Shown piece after piece: positions 36,602-47,780 of a stretch of 64,000 nt of DNA. Within the stretch, counting starts at the first letter, position 1. The number at the start of each line of letters is the position of its first letter. A program made the translations under genes and the position numbers. The stretch comes from Holtermannia corniformis (lineage: Eukaryota > Basidiomycota > Tremellomycetes > Holtermanniales): the NCBI GenBank assembly GCA_001599935.1, contig BCIJ01000006.1, positions 405,373 through 469,372 of the forward strand, read 5' to 3'. The notes beneath the pieces were generated by a model. It saw nothing but the letters and a program-made list of their open reading frames with translations. It made no database searches and had not been told where the DNA came from.

Positions 36602-37535
36602 TCACTCCTCCTTGTCGTCCTCACCTACCAAACCTCTGACCAAGGCGTCGATCCACCTTTCGACAACCACCTCTTCCAGCCCACCCTGGGTGTCAAAGAA
36701 CTCTCCTACCCCCCTCCCCTCGATGATCTTGGCCTTGCGGATCAGACTCTTGCCCGAGTTGGTCGTGTGCGTATACAGCAGCGTGAGCGCATACGTCGGC
36801 CCGTAGGGCGAGATCTCGGTCGAAGCTTGTGGGAGCGTTGATTGGCGGCGAATGAGAGATGGAAAGGATGGTGGCGGCGAGCGGGTTGGGGACGAGGGGG
36901 ACGAGGGGCGCGAGAGGGGTGAAGACGCCGTCGTGATGGTGTGGTGCGGGGTTGAGGGGGCATAGAGGGATGTCGAGGAGAGGATCTGAAGACGTTCCGT
37001 CTCAATCTGATGGGTGAGCTCTTGTATACACCGCCACGATCGGTAGAAGCGACGTACTCGCTTCGACAGGCTCTTGCGCTTGCCGACAAAGATGGTCTTG
37101 CCCTCGACATGGTAGCTGTACGCAACTTGTAGAGCCGAGAGTGTCACGTACCTGTATCTCCTAGTCAGTGCACTCTCTCGTTCATGATGGCGACGGCGCT
37201 CACGCAGCAACCGCCCACGTCAATACACGTTTCGTATCCTCAAAGGCCTCGCGAAAGGACCAAGCTGTCGTCCCGAGCGCAATCACGACCGCGAGCCAGC
37301 CGAGTACGAGCTTGGTATCGGTATGCGTATGGATCTGCGTGAACTGATGGCCTGTGATGACCTGTAGCCCGTCGACATGTCAGTCGGGTGACGGTAGAGG
37401 CATGGCACGGACCCGCTTGACCACTTCGTCCAGGGCGCCTTTGAGCTCGCTCAAATTCGCCGTGTTGACTCTGGTGGCGGGAAGGGGAGCTGATGCGATG
37501 TCAAGCTCTGTGACTGGCTCGCCCGCTTTGGCCAT
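36602..37535 (-). CDS. SPC2: Signal peptidase complex subunit 2 (SPC2)
   Basis: Start ATG at 37533-37535 and stop TGA at 36602-36604. The N-terminal cytosolic part (ANLSELKGALDEVVKR, then ITGHQFTQIHTHTDTKL) precedes two membrane segments: LGWLAVVIALGTTAWSF and, after a short loop, VLTWAVAAYVTLSALQVAYS. A C-terminal cytosolic domain follows (GKTIFVGKRKSLSKR, IETERLQILSS, a Ser/Pro-rich insertion, YALTLLYTHTTNSGKSLIRKA, FFDTQGGLEEVVVERWID). This order is that of SPCS2/Spc2, a non-catalytic subunit of the ER signal peptidase that contacts the translocon. The Ser/Pro insertion is longer than I would expect in metazoan SPCS2. Overall similarity is moderate, so the call depends on topology as much as on motifs. 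Confidence 0.82.
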
Positions 37536-37704
37536 GATGCCAGATATCAACGTCTTTCTAGCCAAGGATGAGCGCGTCAACGTGGCGAGAAAGCTTGGTT
37601 GTCAGTTGGCTAGCAATCTCATCGCCAAGCGCTACGCGGTTGCTAGAGAGACTCGACGTCTACGCTGGTAGCTGGCGGATCGATGCTACTTTCTGCAGAT
37701 TACC

Positions 37705-38660
37705 ATGGGCTCCATCTGGAACAGACTGCTAAGGATCTCACCTATCAAGCGAAGAGTCAGTAGCGACCGTGATCTGGCCGCTGTATCAAGCTGACGTGCG
37801 GTAGCGACCCATTGGATACGATCTCGAAGGTTGAACATGGCGACCCGCCGCGTGAACCGACTGACGGTTCTGTGCAGGCAATCGCTACTACGAAGCGCCG
37901 GGAGTGAACGGTACGCGGCCATCTGCAGTGCAGTAGCCCAAGGCGCACACGTTGACGGTCGCGCAGGTGGCCGCACCAAGCGGACAGTTGAATATCGGAT
38001 CGAGCGCGATATCAGCGAGTACACGAGTGGGCAGAAACTACCTGGTCCGTCACGGCCTACCCTGCCAGTCGCTTCTGAAGCTCATCTTTGACGATCATCC
38101 AGTTCAATGGACATCCTGTGCGTCAGAGTCCCATACAGCCGTCGATCAACCACTAAGATTGCTGCTATTACAGGGATGTCCCATACACGCTCGCACCCGC
38201 CAACTATGCAAGTCAGTCCGCACCAGTGCCTATACCCGTGTACACGGCCCTAACAGCCTCACAGGAACTCGAGAAAGATCAAGCGCGCCGCGCAAGACTG
38301 TCGCCACTAGTGCAAGCGATCGAAGCGCGCGAAACGGCCGAACGGATACGGCAAGGCTATATCGCTGAACCGGGCGCTGAGCAACGGCATTCGGCACTAC
38401 CGTCGCCCCCGCAGTCGGCGGTGCAGGAAGAGTTGGCGGCACTGAAGCGGCCTGGAAGGGGACTCGGGACGGAAGAGGTCACGCCCCCAAGAGAGCCGTC
38501 GGAGCAAGTACCGGACTCAAAGGACGAATTGAGGCGATTGGCTGAAGAGGATACGAAGCGTAGGCTGGCGGACATGGGTCAGCCACAGGTATCAGGAGAG
38601 GTCAAGGTGGAGGAAAAGGTTGACAGCTGGGCGCCGATGAGGCGCAGACGGGGTGGATAA
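37705..38660 (+). CDS. Complex I assembly factor, NDUFAF2/mimitin-like
   Basis: After splicing seven small introns the protein is about 215 residues. It begins MGSIWNRLLRISPIKRR, then GYDLEGNRYYEAP, RTKRTVEYR and LPVQWTSWMSHTRSHPPT before MQELEKD. The block from GNRYYE to QWTSW and the following HTR.HPPT are the diagnostic NDUFA12/NDUFAF2 signature. NDUFAF2 is a chaperone of mitochondrial complex I, occupying the place later taken by NDUFA12. The long Lys/Glu-rich C-terminal tail fits the assembly factor rather than the structural subunit. One exon is only 15 nt (38103-38117) and encodes the QWTS core; another is 25 nt (37805-37829). Start ATG is at 37705, stop TAA at 38658-38660. Confidence 0.9.
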
Positions 38661-38771
38661 GCCATGCACCATGTAGACTGCGTTTCCCGCACGCTCGCTA
38701 TCACATTGGGAACCCGAGCCGGCGTTACAAAGTGCGAATGCGAGTATTCATAAGGCTACATACAAGTCGTC

Positions 38772-41700
38772 TCAAACGCCCGACAAACCCATCACACCGG
38801 TACACCCTGCCCAGAGTAAATCCAGAATCTCCCTCCCTTGCTTGCTGAGGCCGGACCCGCGCCACTCTTCATACCCCGTCGGCCCCCAGGCCGACTGACC
38901 CTCGCACAGCCCGAGCCGATCCAGGCCCTCCAAGACAAACTCGACGCCTTGCGAGCGCGAGTGGCAGACTGCAATCACGGTCGGAAAGTTGCGACCTGCG
39001 GGCACAGTGTGCGTCTCGGCGCGCGGCTTGTCCGTGTCAAACGTCGGCCACGTCGGCGTCTCGGGTTCCGACTGGAGATCGGCGTGATCGACGACTCGTG
39101 CGACGAGGCGGAACGAGCGAAAGGGTAACGGATGGAGGATGAAGTTGCCAGCGGGTTGACCTGGCGCCGGTGCGCTTGGTTCAAGCCCGCGCAACTCGCG
39201 CTGGAACGTCTCCTTCTCTTTTGACCCCTTGCGACGAAGCAGCTTGGCGCCGTGCAGCAGCTTGTGGGTTGCCGAAGCCGACTGGGGAGGAGATTGGGAA
39301 GCAGGGGCCAACGTTTCTTGTGCGAAAGCCGGCGTCCGGCGTGCGTCTCGGCCCGAGTTGAAGGGGACAAAGTAGACGAGGAGTGATTGCTTGACCGGGT
39401 CGGGTCTGGCGTCGTGAACCGGCTCGGGCTCGGTCGGCGCAATGATACCGTCGAGAGGGATGACCATAGCCAGAGCTTCCTCGGGCACATCATACCATGC
39501 TTTACCCTCTTTCCACGGCAGGCCACCGTTTTGCTCGTCCTCGATCCCGAGCGAGCGACCTGCCATGGTCAGATCAGAGCTCGCGCGCGGGACCGATGGC
39601 GGTACAGCCAACAGCTCGCTCGTCAACGTCATGTCGAACGCGGTACGTGGGACAGGGATCATCGAGGTGCCCTGAAGCGAGGCGGGGAAAGCGGCCATGG
39701 GCGCAGGCGTCCATGAAGAGCTCGAGCTCGAGCCACCACTCCACGACTGACTCTGGAGGCGTTCGCGCTCACGCTCCTCTTTACGCTCTTTGCGCTCCTG
39801 CTCGCTCGTCGACCCCTTGATAGCGCCCAGCCAGCCACGCTTGATGACGCCACTGAACGAACGGTCCTTCTTGACCGGCTTGTCGTCTTGCGAGTCATAC
39901 TCTTTGAGCTTGTGTCGTCGCTCCTTGCCACTTTCCTTGATTGGTGTCTTGAGCAATGGCGGCAGGTCATCGCCGAGAGCGCCAGCAGACTTGGCAGGGC
40001 GCTTGGAAGAAGACGACATGCGCGTTGCCGAAGTGTTTTGAACGGAACCACGGCGGACGGCTGGCGGTGGAGACAGCACCGCCGCGCGACTATCGATAGA
40101 CTGCCGGTTACCAATGATCTGACTGTCGATTGGTAGACTTCGCGAGAATGGCTTGGCGGTCGCCGTCGAGTCTTCGCTGCCAAGACGGGCTCGAGAATAA
40201 TGGCTCAGTTGCGAGCTCAAGCCTGAACGGTTGCTGCGAGGGGTCGAGGTGCCGGACACTTTACGCATCATTGGCGGGACCTTGACGCCGCCTTGCTCGC
40301 GATGAATGAGTTTGGCCGCGAGGACGTAGGACTCAGCGTTGCCGGATTTGGTGGTACGTGACAGGACCTGATCAGGGCCCGAGTTGAAGGCAAACGGGGC
40401 GACAGCGGCCATGGCTGGCCGTTGCCAGCCGATGACTTCTTCGAGCTCGTACTCGCGCGAGCCGGTCCGACGTACGCGCCATGTCCGCCCCGATGCGACC
40501 GAGCAGACCTCGCCGCTAGCATACAGCTCGTAGCGTCCAGCACCTTGAGAATCCCACTCGGCCTTTGGTGAAGCCAAAGCCGTAAGCGAGCTAGAGCCAC
40601 CCACGATGGACGCGACGGGACACGCGCGAAACGTCCACTCGCCTCGGCGATCGTCATACTCGTCATCAAACTCGCCGACAAATTTCGCAAACGAGTCCTC
40701 CTCCTCGCCGGCTTTGCCAAGCTGCAACGTTGGTGTCGGAGGGAAACTGGTGGTGTCGCCGGGCTGTCTTCCAGGTGACTTTTGCGACGTTTTCGTACTG
40801 CGACGTTTGTCGCGCCCTAGTTGCGCTTGTGAGCCTGCGAGGATAAAGTCGATGTCAAACTCTGCGAGGTCGACCGGTGCAGGTGGATGCAGCGATGGCG
40901 GGAGCGGATGCGGTAGAGGCTCGGCTTCAAGCTTGCGCGCTGTCAATAGGTGATTGGCTCGATGCAGGGCTAGTGTTGAAGGCAGTAGACGAGGACCAGG
41001 ATCGGACAGTGGAAGCAGAGGCGGCAAGGGGCGCACGGGTGCGCCTGGTCCGTCTTCGTCGAGCAGAGATGGTGACAGCTACGCCGTTCAGCCTTGGTTT
41101 GAAGACGTGGAGCAGACTTACCTCCTCTGTCTCTGCCTCATCACCCTCATCCCGTCCAGTCAAATCAATCTCGCCGTCCGTCGGCGTGTACGCTACGTCC
41201 CTCTCCTCATCATCACGCCTCTTTTGCTCACGCTTGGTCATTCGTCCAAGCCCGTTGCCCGGAATTGCAATCGGCAGACTGCCCCGCCTGCCTCCAGCCT
41301 CCTCTGGTCCAGCACCGAGCTCGGCGTGATAGTCGCTCTGCTGCGCCGCGAGCCCGACCTGATTCCACAGCGCAAGACTCTGCCTCCGCGGCGTCCCTGG
41401 ACCGCCAGGACCACCGATGCTGAGCCGCTCGCGAGCACGACGTCCCGTTGCGCCCGACGTTGCTTGCCAGAATGCCCAGCGCTGTCTCTCTGCCTCTTCT
41501 GCTTCTGTCTCTGTGAACGAGTCGGTCGGACCTGCGGCTGTGGGGAACAGTGCTTGGGCAGCCGCCTGAGCTTGCTTTGAGCTCTCTGCTTCAGAACTTG
41601 TCGAGCCGAACCGGAAGGCTTCGAGGCCGTGGAAAGCACCCTGCTCGCCTCCGCTGGGACGCTGGGGCGGTAGCGACGGCAGGAAGCGAGAGGTACCATG

Positions 41701-43253
41701 AGTGCCAATATGCGGCATAGACCCCCTGCGCCCTTGCATGTGCATGGCCGCGAGCTCTTGTAGTAATGGCTGTGTAGGCGAGCGCCGGGCTCTTCCTGCA
41801 CCCTCCTCTGTCCTCGTTCGCGCACGACCGGTCGCCGTCGAACCCAGGGATGGGTCGGAAGGCGATGCGTAAACATTCGCACGGGTCAGGTTGGCTGGCG
41901 AGAGCGTGGGCAAAGTCGGTGTCAATGATGACCGCCTGCGACTCGGGTTGAAGCCGAGCGCCGGTGGGTGGAACGGATTTACAAATATGTCGCCTCGACG
42001 TGAGCTCGCGGCTGAACTCCGACGGTCGGTGAATAAGCTCGTTGGCGGAGATGTGCCGGCTGATGGGAGTGGTGGCGGGACGGGAGAGATTAGGTTGAGG
42101 CTGAGGGGTGTTGGAGAGGACCGTTTCGGATGATGCGTGTGGATAAAGTGCGGTGGATGGGTGAGTGACAGCAGCGAAGGCACTGCTGGCGCTGATGACG
42201 GCGAGACCGGGCCGACGGTGGGTGAATTGGACCACAGGTTTCTGTAAACGTTAGCTTGCTGGCGCCTGCCGATACGTCGGGAGATTGTACGCACGCTGCC
42301 GACGCCGAGACCGAAGCAGTGATGGCCATTGGGCGTGATGACGTCTCGCTCGGCTTGACACTCGAATTACTTCGGTTCAACATGAGCTTTGTGCTCGAGG
42401 TCGGGCTGCTCGAGTGACTACGTCTGCGACTGCGAGTCCATGGTCAGCTCGGTCTCGAGTGCTCGTCGGTGTTTGTTACTGACAAAGCGCCTGCATGAAC
42501 TGGATCCAGACCATACAGGCTCGTACTCGAGCTCTCGCCGGCCGTCGAGGAGGGTGCAAACGCGACATCCAACGGCCCGCCGATGGCCTCGCTGCCTCTG
42601 CGGTCGCCCAAGCTACCCTGATAGCTCGAACCTGTGACCGTCATGGTGCTCTGGCTCAAAGGACTCGACGAGTACGGTTGAGCCAACCGGCGTGAGCTCG
42701 TACTCGGGCTCGCCGGGTCCATTGCCCGGTCCGTCACCCGCCCGCAAGTGCTCGCGCTGAGTGTGCCCGCTGAGGGTGCCGTGTACGATTGTGTTTGCCT
42801 GGGTCGACCGAGTGTGTGCTGAGCCAGTGACGAAAAGCTGGAGGTGGAAATGGCCCGAGAGGGTTGAGCCTGGGCTGGCTGAGCCGGCTCAGGCGCGCGT
42901 CCGGGCGGCGCCGATCTTCGAACCCGGAGTGCTTTCGCGTGGCCGGTGTCCTGACCGGGCGATCCTCTGGTGAGCCGTGTCGCTGGGGTCGAGCGTGTGC
43001 GAGTCGTTGGCTCAGTGTAGACAGCAGCAGTGCACGCTTGACCTCGTTCACACTGAGGGCTGGCAGAGTGCAACCACACAGGCACCGACTGCCCGGCTGA
43101 CGAGGCTGGCTCGTCGTGCTCTTTGACCGGACTTTGACTACAATCTGTCACCACGATCTTCCCGGAGCTCTAGTCGATACCCTGAGCGCCCAAGCCATCG
43201 GCCAGCGGGATCATCTGCTACAATCCTACTCGAGTGTCTCTGGCCGTCTCCAT
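38772..43253 (-). CDS. Large Ser/Pro-rich protein of unknown function
   Basis: Proposed start ATG at 43251-43253, five exons, stop at 38772. The protein would be about 1,420 residues. The first 650 or so are Ser/Pro/Thr-rich and look disordered. Later parts are more ordered: FAKFVGEFDDEYDDRRGEWTF, ELYASGEVCSVASGRTWRV, a pair of aromatic-rich blocks (KAWYDVPEEALAMVIPLDG, LLVYFVPFNSGRDARR), and a C-terminal domain with FRLVARVVDHADL, VIAVCHSRSQGVEFVLEGL and GLSKQGREILDLLWAG. I do not recognise the family. The 43-nt intron near 41060-41102 and the splices near 42250-42300 and 42415-42480 keep frame; the first exon is the least certain. It converges on the NDUFAF2-like gene with a 111-bp gap. Confidence 0.68.
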
Positions 43254-43759
43254 GCTAGACGACGACGACGGAAAAGTGCCACCGCTGACGCTGCAATGTC
43301 CGGCGCCAGGGCACGAGCCCGAGGAACCTTGAAGATCTCTGCACGCGGATTCCGAGTCGTCATGAGGCACCTTGCAACGAGGGCAGACAGGCAATTAATG
43401 ATGATCCTACGCCTTCACAGTCGCACATGGGAGAGAGCAACCCATGACAGTCTGGGCACGTGCGATCCGAACACGGCTGGGCACCGGCTGGGAGATCGCC
43501 CGATTGCCGCTGCCGCTCGCACTCGAGCGTCCCTGGGCGCATGGCGTGATCGTCGAGTCTTCCGAGGGCAAGTCCAACCGAGCTCTCGGGTTCAAGCGAG
43601 CTCTCGGGTTCAACGCCTTTTCCGGGCGGACATGAGCACGCAATTTGCGACTGTGGCTGTCGACGGTTCAGGTACAGTAGGCTGGCTCGCATCCTCGTGT
43701 CATTGGTCGCACATGCATGCCCCATCTTTGACGATCCCTTATCACCGCCACCTTGCGTC
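43254..43759. other. Gap upstream of the large Ser/Pro-rich gene
   Basis: This 506-bp gap contains a two-unit 18-bp tandem repeat (43580-43615) and otherwise nothing I can identify. It should include the promoter of the leftward gene ending at 38772. Confidence 0.45.
43580..43615. repeat. 18-bp tandem duplication
   Basis: The 16-bp core GAGCTCTCGGGTTCAA appears at 43580-43595 and 43598-43613 with a period of 18 bp; only the last two bases of each unit differ. It lies about 330 bp upstream of the proposed start of the large leftward gene. Confidence 0.75.
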
Positions 43760-44753
43760 TCACTTGACGTACGCGAGTAAGAAGCCGCTACGTTCAGGGA
43801 ATGCTTGATCAGCCGGGTGCGAGCGTGATCGAGCACGATGACTCACTCCCAGCCCTTGTCACCGACCGTCTGCGTCACAAAGCTCTGCACGGTCCGCCCC
43901 GCGTCCTCCTGGACGTACTCGAGCAATCGGCGAACTCCAATGACCTGTTCGGTCGGCTCGTCTTCAGGCGTCGGGACGACTCTTGTGCCAGCATCAGCCT
44001 GTCACCGTTTCCATCTGCAAAACTCACGCGCCCTTGCGAGCCACATTGTCCACGATCACAATCCCACCCCTGCGAACGAGCCTGAGCGCTTCAATAAAGT
44101 ACTCGAGCCCCTGCTCCTTGTTGGCATCGATGAATGCAAGATCATAGCTTGCGTCTGCGCCTTGCGAACGCGCAAACGCACCAGCCGGGTCCCGCAGTAG
44201 ATCATACGCGGGGCCGACGTGCACAGTGACTTGATCCGCCACGCCAGCGCGGGCGAGGTTTTGCTCTGCGACCTGCCGGTCCCAATCAGCGTCCGAGTAC
44301 ACATGCAGAGCGTAGACTCGCTTTGGCGTGGTGAGACGAGATCTCGAGCGTGTCAACGTGTCCGCCAGCGGCCAGTCCGCGCGCAAAGTGGATCGCCGAA
44401 TACCTATGCAACACTTGATCAGCGGCCGCCTTGCAACCCACACGGTCGACTGACCCTCCCAACGTTCCGACCTCCAAGACCTTTTGCGCGCCCGTTGTCC
44501 TCGTCAAGATCTCCAAAAACTACATCATTCGCCACCGTCAGCTTCAGGCTCGTGACCAGGACGAGCAGGGACATACCACGCCCTGAGACTGGCTGACCGC
44601 GATCGCTGGCAGTCCCTCGCGCTCACAAGTCTCGAGCGTAGCCGCGAGCACGTCATCCGCAGGCAACGTCTGTGCGTCAAGGTATCCCTGCGTCTTGACG
44701 AACTTGTCCTCGTCTGCAAAGATAGGAGGTGGGCCTGTGACGGGTCCTGGCAT
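43760..44753 (-). CDS. SAM-dependent O-methyltransferase, CCoAOMT class
   Basis: The protein starts MPGPVTGPPPIFADEDKF (ATG 44751-44753) and ends KGWDGFLLAYVK (stop 43760-43762). It has the class-I O-methyltransferase order: LPAIAVSQSQG, SAM motif KVLEVGTLGGYSAIHFARGL, DTLEISSHHAKVAEQNLARA, metal-binding Asp in YDLAFIDANKEQ and Asp-Asn in VIVDNVARKG. The C-terminal strand is the usual DGFLLAYV. Enzymes of this type methylate catechol-like hydroxyls with a divalent metal; the substrate is not predictable here. One intron (44273-44321) uses a GC donor (gcgagt) between HHAK and VAEQ. The last intron removes an early in-frame TGA after KGW, so its splicing is required for the complete end. Confidence 0.93.
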
Positions 44754-44868
44754 TCTTCCCGCTAGTGAGTGGGAGAGATCAAGCACGCATGCATTCGCTA
44801 GATATAGCTGCGGACGGACCGGTCCGCATGACCCTCGGCCGATAACCACGTGCAGCGCACTCGTTGGC

Positions 44869-45910
44869 TCACCGCCGCGCCTGCAGCGAAGCCGCGACGA
44901 GCGGTGCAGTCTGCCTCGGCTGGATCGGCGTACCGGCAGTATGGATCGTACGACCATATTGCGGCGTATAAGGCCTTGGTTGCGGTTGAGTGGCGGAAGA
45001 CGGCGGGACGTATGACGACTGATGTGGGGTCGAGACCCTCGAACCGGAACCTTGTGATGGAGCCCAGTAGCTACCACCCGGTCGTGTTGTTGATGCTGTA
45101 GGCGTGTATCGCTGTGATGAAGCGGATGCCGGAGTCCCAGCTGCGGCTGCTACGCTCCGTTGAAGCAGCTTGATCGTCGAGTTATCGATCATTGCGCGTG
45201 GACGTTGTGGGTCCAGCAAGCCGCGAATCCGGGGCGCGTCCGTGTGGATGACTCTAGCCGCGAGTTCTGACGCGGACGCTTTGGGCGGGATGAGCGCTTT
45301 GGGCGTTACACCTGATGAGAGTGTTGCAAGCGTCTCTAAGACGTGTGAAGCTGAGTCGTCCAACGTCAGTCTTGAACCCGGTGACAGCCCGCACAGACTC
45401 ACCGACGCTCGCCTCGCGCTCCGGGATCCATGTCGGATCGCCCCGCCTGACGCGTAATCGCTGCCACTCTACCAACTCTGCCAACCTCGCCTCATTCTCC
45501 TTGAGAGCCCTGTCCGCCTCGTTCTCGCCATCGCCATCGCGCATCTCGACGTCCACGACCTCGTTGTCTAACCCACGACCCCGCACACCCTGGTACCACT
45601 TTTCATCCACCGCCGAGCCCCAATGACCCTTGACCCACTCGCGGTTCGACGCATCACGGTATGCCAAGTCCCAAGTCGATAAAAAGCCCCAACCGCCCGT
45701 CGCGGCCGTCGAGTCGTGTGTGGGTGCAAACGATGGCTGCCAGCTTGTGCGCTGGTGCGACGTCATGTCAACGGCGTGTCCGGCCGTGCCAAAGACTTTG
45801 CGCCGTCGGGCGGCACGGAGCTGCTTGTAGCGCTCGACTTGGGCCGACGCTTTCTGGACAATCGAGCTACCGAGGGTTGCGATTGGTTTCGTGGACGATG
45901 AAGAGGCCAT
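44869..45910 (-). CDS. Uncharacterised protein with Trp-rich central block
   Basis: Start ATG at 45908-45910, one intron (about 50 nt, ending near 45355), stop TGA at 44869-44871. The N-terminal half has KASAQVERYKQLRAARRRK, then an aromatic block (TGGWGFLSTWDLAYRDASN, WVKGHWGSAVDEKWYQGV) and an acidic stretch. After the intron comes SHVLETLATLSSG and a helix-like segment (RIRGLLDPQRPRAMIDNSTI), then a Ser/Pro/Gln-rich disordered tail. The family is not recognised. It lies 51 bp downstream of the next leftward gene, so intergenic space is minimal. Confidence 0.65.
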
Positions 45911-45960
45911 CAATGTTTCATGCAAGGGTACAGGGTTGGCGTGGCCTGATCTTCTCAGCG

Positions 45961-47136
45961 CTACTTTGTCGCTCCCGTTTCGCACTCACCAAACCAATTT
46001 TTGCCACTTTGCTCGAGCTTGACCAGCCCCGTCAGGTCCTGCGGCGCATCCTCGTCCTTGTCGTCCGCTGCGGCCGACTCGGTCCTCTCGAGCTTGACGG
46101 GCGAGCCTGGCGCTTTGGCCTTTTCTGCAGCTACTACGAGCGCCTCTGCCTGCTCGGCGCGCACAGGTCCCGTGAACCATTCACTCTGCGGACCGGCACC
46201 CTTGTGAGGAACCTTTTGACTCAGGCTGAACGCCGTCGGTTGCTCTGGCTTGCGGACAGGTGCAAGAGGCAGCGGGATCCGCTTGGCGACCTGTGCTGCA
46301 GCCGGGACAGTCGCAATCGTGCTCGTCGTTGCTGGCAGCGCGTGCAGCGTGCTGTAAACACTGCGAAACATGTTGTACACTATACGCGTCGGCTCGTCCA
46401 TCTCGGCCGTATTCGCGGGTTCGGTACGAAAGGGCGATACCGTCGGCGACGGTAGCAGGTGCTTTGCAAGAGTCGACAGTGTTTCGACGAGCTCGGACCG
46501 TTTAAGAGAAGGGTTGTGGAGGTGGTGCGCGAGCGTGTTGGCTGGCTCGCGAGTGTACGTCGGTGGCAGCGGTAGCGTGAGGATGTCGCGCGCTGGCGAG
46601 GTCGGAGGCATGGCCGTGCGCATGCTGCGTGATCGTCAGTGCCCATGCGGACAAACGCCATGGCCGACAAGACGTACTTGTCGAGTAGCCGGCGGAGCGC
46701 ATCTCGCGTCTTTTCACCTAGGATCCGGTCGCCGCGTGCAATCTTTGGCTGGGTCGAAGGGGGTAGCGCGAGCTCGGGTTCGGCTGGCGCCGTTGCAGAG
46801 GTCGATGAACGCTTGCGCTTCTTGCCGTTTGGATTCGGCAGGGTGATGGTCAACGAGGTCGATGCAGGGGTTGCAGCTGCGAACGCGTCAGTTTGGTCGA
46901 CCCATGCATGTGCCAGTCGCCCTTGCATCCGAGAGCAGGCCACAGTGACTCGTGCCATGCCACTGGCAGATCGACGCGTGCGTTGCGGGGGACCAAACAA
47001 CGCTCTCGCAAACCACCGTCTCTGCTCACTGCCATCATAGCCTGCGTCGCCAAGTAAAGTACTCACCAGATGCCGCGTCTGCACCCTTTGTCTCCTTGGC
47101 CTTGCCCTTTTCTCTCGATCTCGTCTCGCGAGCCAT
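45961..47136 (-). CDS. Uncharacterised Lys-rich, probably nuclear protein
   Basis: The first exon encodes MARETRSREKGKAKETKG (ATG 47134-47136). A longer intron of about 190 nt ends near 46880, followed by LTITLPNPNGKKRKRSS, an NLS-like patch, and a helix GEKTRDALRRLLDKYVLSA. After another intron comes MPPTSPARDILTLPLPP and ETLSTLAKHLLPSP. The C-terminus is Pro- and acid-rich, with a stop at 45961. The KKRKR cluster and charged composition suggest a nuclear protein; nothing more specific is supported. Confidence 0.6.
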
Positions 47137-47780
47137 CCTGTGCCAGCGTTGTCAGGCTAGACTCTGGCACTGGTCCTGAAATCGTCAAGACGCGGCACGC
47201 GTGCAAACGTCGTAAGGCTCCGGCACCTTTCGTCACGGTTTTCGCTCGATCGTTTCGACCAGGCAAGGTGGGAACACAAGTCGGTAGCCTAGACGATAGC
47301 TGGTTTGTACGGGCTCGCTACTATGCTGCGCTGGAGCTCTGCCTAGTCCGTTGTGATGCTCAGAGTGCAGTTGACCGGCGGAGGTAAAACAACAGCAACA
47401 GTACGGGGGGTTAGGCAGCCATCTTTAACATTTCGCAGGTGATCCAATCTACATGGGCTCAGCGCACACCTATACAGCCAGCATCATACAGCCATCGCTG
47501 ATGCAGTCCAGCATGCCTGCCACTGTACATGTGGATGGGCACTGCCCGCTCGTCTGAGTCGACAGCGACGGTCGGTCCCGGCCGACGGGTTCCACGCGGT
47601 CCGATGCGATCACGTGACGCAACTTGGCGCGAAGCACAAAGTCGAGCTCAAGTACTACCTTCACCCGTTTTGACGCTCGACAACGGCATCAAGGTTGCTC
47701 AAACGTCGGTGTAAAGACTGTGAGAAGACGTGTGATCACAAGCTGACAGATCGACACAGCTCCGAGCTCGCGTCGACAGG
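47137..47780. promoter_or_regulatory. Divergent promoter region of the ABC transporter gene
   Basis: This 644-bp gap lies between the leftward Lys-rich gene and the rightward ABC transporter. It contains TCACGTGA at 47610-47617, 164 bp upstream of the transporter ATG. This is an E-box with flanking bases symmetrical to CACGTG, comparable to the one between the chitinase and Wee1 genes. No other gene is visible. Confidence 0.5.

Noticed and set aside
43444..43635. 63-codon frame across the 18-bp tandem repeat
   Set aside because: No homology or splice context; the repeated residues simply reflect the tandem DNA repeat.
46880..47060. Extended exon of the Lys-rich leftward gene through 46880-47060
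   Set aside because: The stretch starts with gtgagt and ends gcgttcgcag, and its translation is not like the flanking exons; an intron of about 190 nt is more likely.
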